This document shows, one piece after another, positions 60,340-64,000 of a DNA stretch of 64,000 nt. The notes beneath the pieces are model-generated. The model ran no database searches, was not told where the DNA came from, and worked only from the letters and a program-made list of their open reading frames with translations. Location of the stretch: contig CM039462.1 of assembly GCA_022414725.1 (NCBI GenBank), positions 101,573,438 to 101,637,437 of the forward strand, in the 5' to 3' direction. Origin of the DNA: Microglena sp. YARC (Eukaryota > Chlorophyta > Chlorophyceae > Chlamydomonadales > Chlamydomonadaceae). Every line of letters begins with the position of its first letter. Position 1 is the stretch's first letter. The translations under genes were made by a program, and so were the position numbers.

Positions 60340-62301
60340 TTAACATCCCTTTCGAGTACTCCGGGAAGATAGCTTTATGAATAAAGCAATCTGACCGCCG
60401 TATCGTATGCGTCGAGTGCGATGGGTTGGTGATGGGCCCGTTTTTTTTGACGTACGTCGGGACACAACGGGCGTAACACGTGATTTCCATGCATCGACGA
60501 CGTGAGGGGCACTTTTCTTGACCGCCTTGGCGAGTTCCCAAGTGTCTTGCTCAATACCGAAGTCTTGCCATCGGACCAAGTATTCGAGACGTCGTTTGCT
60601 GGATGTGCCTATGACACGCGATTTCTCGCGCATGATGCATTGGATATTCCAAATTGGAGCGCCGTCGGAGTCGAACTCAAGCGGTTGTCCAACATGGACA
60701 ACGCCATCGGAGCGCCAATGCTTGATCAAACCCACGTGAAACACGGGGTGGATACGCATCATCTTGAGCAAAGCCAAGCGGCTCGCCGTGACTTGCCGTA
60801 CGACTCCGGTGATCTCGTCGCGTGGACCAATGCATTCCGTAATCGTATAGGGGCCAACAAAACGAGGCGTAAATTTTGGTTTACCTGTTGCTTTGAACTT
60901 CATATTGCGGGTGGACAAGAGAACTTTATCACCAAGGTTGAAGAAAACCTCCGTTCGTCGTTTGTCGTAATGGGCTTTCTGCCGATCTTGAGCGGCTTGC
61001 ATGCATGCCTTGCACTGATCTTGTCGTTCAATGTGATCGGCCCACAAATTGTTGGCAGCCGGACATTTTGATTCGACCTCAGCCTTTAGCGGCGTCGGAG
61101 GGTCGTAACCAAGGTACGCCCAAAATGGGGTGTTTTGAATGGACTCTTGGAAGGAATTGTTGATTGCAAATTCCACAAGCGCCAAGGACTTATCCCAATC
61201 GTCATGGTACGGCCCTACGTATTGGCGAATCACGTCCTCGATGACTCGGTTCATGCGTTCCGTTTGACCGTCAGTTTGAGGATGAAACGCAGTCGAGAAC
61301 GCTTGTCGCGTGCCCATTAATCGATGGAGAGCCACGCCGAAATGCCCTGTGAATCGCGCATCGCGATCACTGAGGAGTTTCTTTGGGATACCATGATAGC
61401 GGATGACGCGATTGAGGTATAGGGAAGCGAATTCCTCTGCGTTTATCGTAGTATGACACGGTTCGACATGAACCATTTTCGACAGTTTGTCGACGAATAC
61501 AGCGATGGCGTCATGGCCAGAAGACGTTGGCGGAAGCGCCGTAATGAGGTCTGTGGAGACACATTCCCAGAATTTCTCAGGAATTTCCTCGGGAACCATG
61601 GTACCGTTAGGCTTTGCGTTTCCGGGCTTGTTCGTTTGGCACTTATGGCATTGTTGGACGAAGGCAGTAACGTCCGCCGTGACTTTGGCCCAAGTAAAAG
61701 TGCGGGTGACCATCTCCAATGTCTTGGTGCGACCGCAATGGCCCATGTAAATAGGGTCGTGATGAGCTTCGCGGATAATATCCAGGCGAAGGGCTGCGTC
61801 GAGGGGGACACACAAAAACTCGCGTCCGTACTTGTTTTTCTTGAACCAGTAACCGTTTCTGGAAAACTTATCGCTGAGGCGCTTGCAGCCCGGCGTGAAG
61901 TTCGAGTCCAGTTTGTATCCAGCCAAAATTCGATCCATGATGGACGAAGAGGAGGGAGTCGACGCAGCGGGCGTATGCCGACTGCGTCGTCGCGTTTCTT
62001 TGACCGGAACCGAAGGTACGGGGAGGACAGTCGGTGGGCGGGGAAGGATGTCAACGACCGCGGGACCGACTGCAATAGGACGTCGCTTCGTTGATCGAGG
62101 CCGGCATTCGCTGACCAAGAGAGAGAATACCAACAGCTGGTGCGCAACCGCGACGTCGGCGGGGGCCGAGAGGTTGGGATTGCGACTGACCGGGTCTGCC
62201 ATATTATTGCGACCCGCGCGATACTCCCAAGTATAGCTGAAGGGCGCTAGGTCCTCCTGCCATCGGCCCATGCGTCGTGAAAGGACAGCCTTGGGTGTCA
62301 A
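60340..62301 (-). pseudogene. Ty3/gypsy integrase with chromodomain (chromovirus-type)
   Basis: A 653-codon frame. After the end of RNase H (WQEDLAPFSYTWEYRAG, MADPVSRNP) comes the integrase: HHCC zinc finger (HHDP, MGHCGRTKTLEM, CHKCQTN), catalytic core (VSTDLITALPP, LLSDRDARFTGHF, FHPQTDGQTERMNRVI: the D, D and E residues), then a GPYTI-like segment, and a C-terminal chromodomain (RRLEYLVRWQDFGIEQDTWE with the aromatic Y, W, W positions). Chromodomains in this position define chromoviruses and target integration to heterochromatin. The frame is intact in itself but separated from RT by a 1-nt shift near 62290. Confidence 0.92.
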
Positions 62302-63487
62302 AATACGTGAGCGGATTGTGGTCAGTGACCAATGTCATGTGGGAACCTTCGAGGTAGCATCGCCACTCGGTCAACGCGTGAACGATTGCTAGCATCTCTT
62401 GTTCCGTCGTAGTATAGTTCAGCTCCGCTGGGATATACTTCTTGCTGGCGAAGGCGATGGGGTGTTTATCTTGCAAGAGCACCGCGCCGGTACCGAGCAA
62501 AGATGCGTCGGTAATGACTTTGAAAGGTTTGCTGAAATCCGGCAGCGCGAGGACTGGAGCGGATAGCAAAGCTTCCTTGAGGCCTTTGAATGAGACGAGA
62601 TGTTCTTCTTTGAACAAGGAACCTAGTTCACCCTTGATGTTAGACAAGGTTTGAAGCGGGGCAGCGAGAGACGAATAGCCTTGGATAAATTTGCGAAAAT
62701 AATTGCACAACCCGAGGAATGAGCCGATCTCTTTCGCCGTTTTCGGAGTAGGCCAGTCACGGACTGTGCTAACCTTGCGTGGATCAACTTTAATTCCGTC
62801 GCGTCCAATGTAATGACCCAGGAATTTAACTTCCGTTTTGTTGAAGGAACATTTGGAGAGTTTCGCGTAGAATTCGTTGTCCTGGAGGACCTGGAGAACC
62901 GTGGCCAAGTTGGCCAAGTGCTCCGCCGGAGTGCGTCCGTAAACCAAGATATCGTCTAAGTAGACCACGACGAACTTGTGCAAGTAGGGCGCAAATATTT
63001 GGTTCATGACCGCTTGGAATGTGGCCGGCGCGTTCGCCAAACCCATCCCAAGGACTTTAAATTCAAACTGACCCATCGGGGTAGTGAACGCAGTCTTCGG
63101 CGCGTCCTCGTCCGAAATTCGTATTTGGTAATAACCAGACGTGAGGTCTAGGGAACTGAACAAAGTAGCTCCACCTAGACGATCAATGGTCTCATCGATA
63201 CGGGGAAGGGGATACCTATTTTGAATCGTGATGTTGTTGAGTGCTCGCCAATCGCAAACAACACGGTATCCCGTTCCACCCGGTTTCGCTATGATCATAA
63301 TTGGCGCACCGTACGGGGACGAGCTCGGGGCGATGAATTCTTGCTGCAACAGGTCGGAGACGTATTCCTCACATAGTAAAGTCTCGGCTGGACTCATGCG
63401 ACGATTTCTGCGATATGGCTCGTAAGCATTGTCTTGCGTTTTGATGACGTGAGGTATAACCCGATGGTTAGGAGTCCCCATAGGCAA
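62204..63487 (-). pseudogene. Ty3/gypsy reverse transcriptase and RNase H
   Basis: RT motifs in order: SSPYGAPIMIIAKPGG, YRVVCDWRALNNIT, LFSSLDLTSGYYQIR, TPMGQFEFKVLGMGL, FVVVYLDDILVYG (YLDD site), KCSFNKTEVKFLGH. RNase H: FKVITDASLLGTGAV, TTEQEMLAIVHAL, VTDHNPLTYFDTQ. The frame breaks at about 62290, where the protein should continue into AVLSRRMGRWQ of the next frame. A single stop codon at 63509 separates it from the protease frame. RT before integrase is the Ty3/gypsy order. Confidence 0.93.
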
Positions 63488-63508
63488 ATTGTTGAAGACT
63501 TTGCGATA

Positions 63509-63997
63509 CTACCATAGGAGAGCGCGCAGGTCGTTGGCTGAGATGAGTGTTTTATCGTCGTGGTCCAGTATGTTGTCGCGGATCCAATTTTCGAAATCCA
63601 TGCTTGCCACCGGGGACCAGGTAAAGGCCCGTCGGAAGGCAGTAATTTTTGTCAGCAATTTCGCCCGTTCATCGGCAGTTACGTTAGACGCCGGTAAATC
63701 CGCTCGGGATTTGCGGACATTGACCATGACATGGTTAGCGCCAGCTTTCAAAAGCTTTGCTGCCTTGCGACCAGTAATGACTGGGTCGTCAGTCGACTTG
63801 CCCGAAAGTGCCATAGTGAAGAAGGAATGAGCCGTTTCGTCCCGCTGCCTGTTTATAGGTGTCAAACAGCAGCCGTACCGTTTGAGCGACAATGTCATGC
63901 GATCGTAGTCTAGGACGGCCTTTTCGTCGCGCATCCAGTCGGATCCGAGGATTAGGTCTAATCCTCCGGGAAGTTTGTCGACGACATGGGCGAACAC
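63509..63997 (-). pseudogene. Ty3/gypsy protease end and linker (runs off the window)
   Basis: The minus-strand frame reads PGGLDLILGSDWMRDEKA, the LGSDW(L/M) signature at the C-terminal side of gypsy aspartic proteases, followed by a linker (AKLLTKITAFRRAFTWSP, ILDHDDKTLISANDLRALL) to the RT. The catalytic DxG would be beyond the window. In-frame stop at 63509. Confidence 0.8.
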
Positions 63998-64000
63998 TTT

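Overview
The window is nuclear DNA of a repeat-rich eukaryote, most probably a chlorophyte green alga and perhaps a volvocine one. The reasons are GT-AG introns in every gene, a DIRS/Kangaroo-type retroelement with RT, RNase H and methyltransferase-like parts, a chromodomain Ty3/gypsy element, a tRNA-headed SINE family, and a pelota protein of ordinary eukaryotic length. Nothing bacterial is present and no free-standing tRNA or rRNA gene was seen. The lineage is an inference.

Layout. 1-8530 is a satellite made of two related 23-bp words. 9612-30908 (minus strand) is one large gene, assembled here exon by exon. It resembles formin-binding protein 4 (FNBP4): an acidic region after a short LL-Y-SDD motif, an FMEQLES helix, a WW domain, proline/tyrosine-rich repeats and a basic C-terminal block with an LVxxWxxVRK motif. 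The first four introns join in matching phase; parts of the middle and the last exon are unresolved. 30909-31829 is a shared divergent promoter region with a TATA box on the plus side. 31830-32068 is the last exon of a small tail-anchored membrane protein. Only 64 bases after its stop begins pelota (PELO/Dom34), the no-go and non-stop decay factor, complete in nine exons at 32133-42844 (385 residues).

The main observation is that both genes have introns built largely from tandem copies of the adjoining exon edge with its splice site. Arrays downstream of an exon repeat the exon's 3' part plus donor; arrays upstream repeat the acceptor plus the exon's 5' part. This occurs in at least five of eight pelota introns and about ten places in the FNBP4-like gene, so the transcripts carry dozens of decoy splice sites and several in-frame cassette copies.

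42850-46140 holds SINE pieces and other dispersed repeats. 46140-58500 is a large inverted repeat of a DIRS-like element (arms about 2.3 kb, 8-bp centre). Its right arm is split by a nearly full-length Ty1/copia element (49524-56463) with 324-bp LTRs that differ at one noticed base and a 5-bp target duplication. 58517-64000 holds the 3' part of another LTR element, interrupted by a Ty3/gypsy chromodomain element that runs off the window end. Several small hAT-like MITEs with 8-bp duplications sit in the introns.
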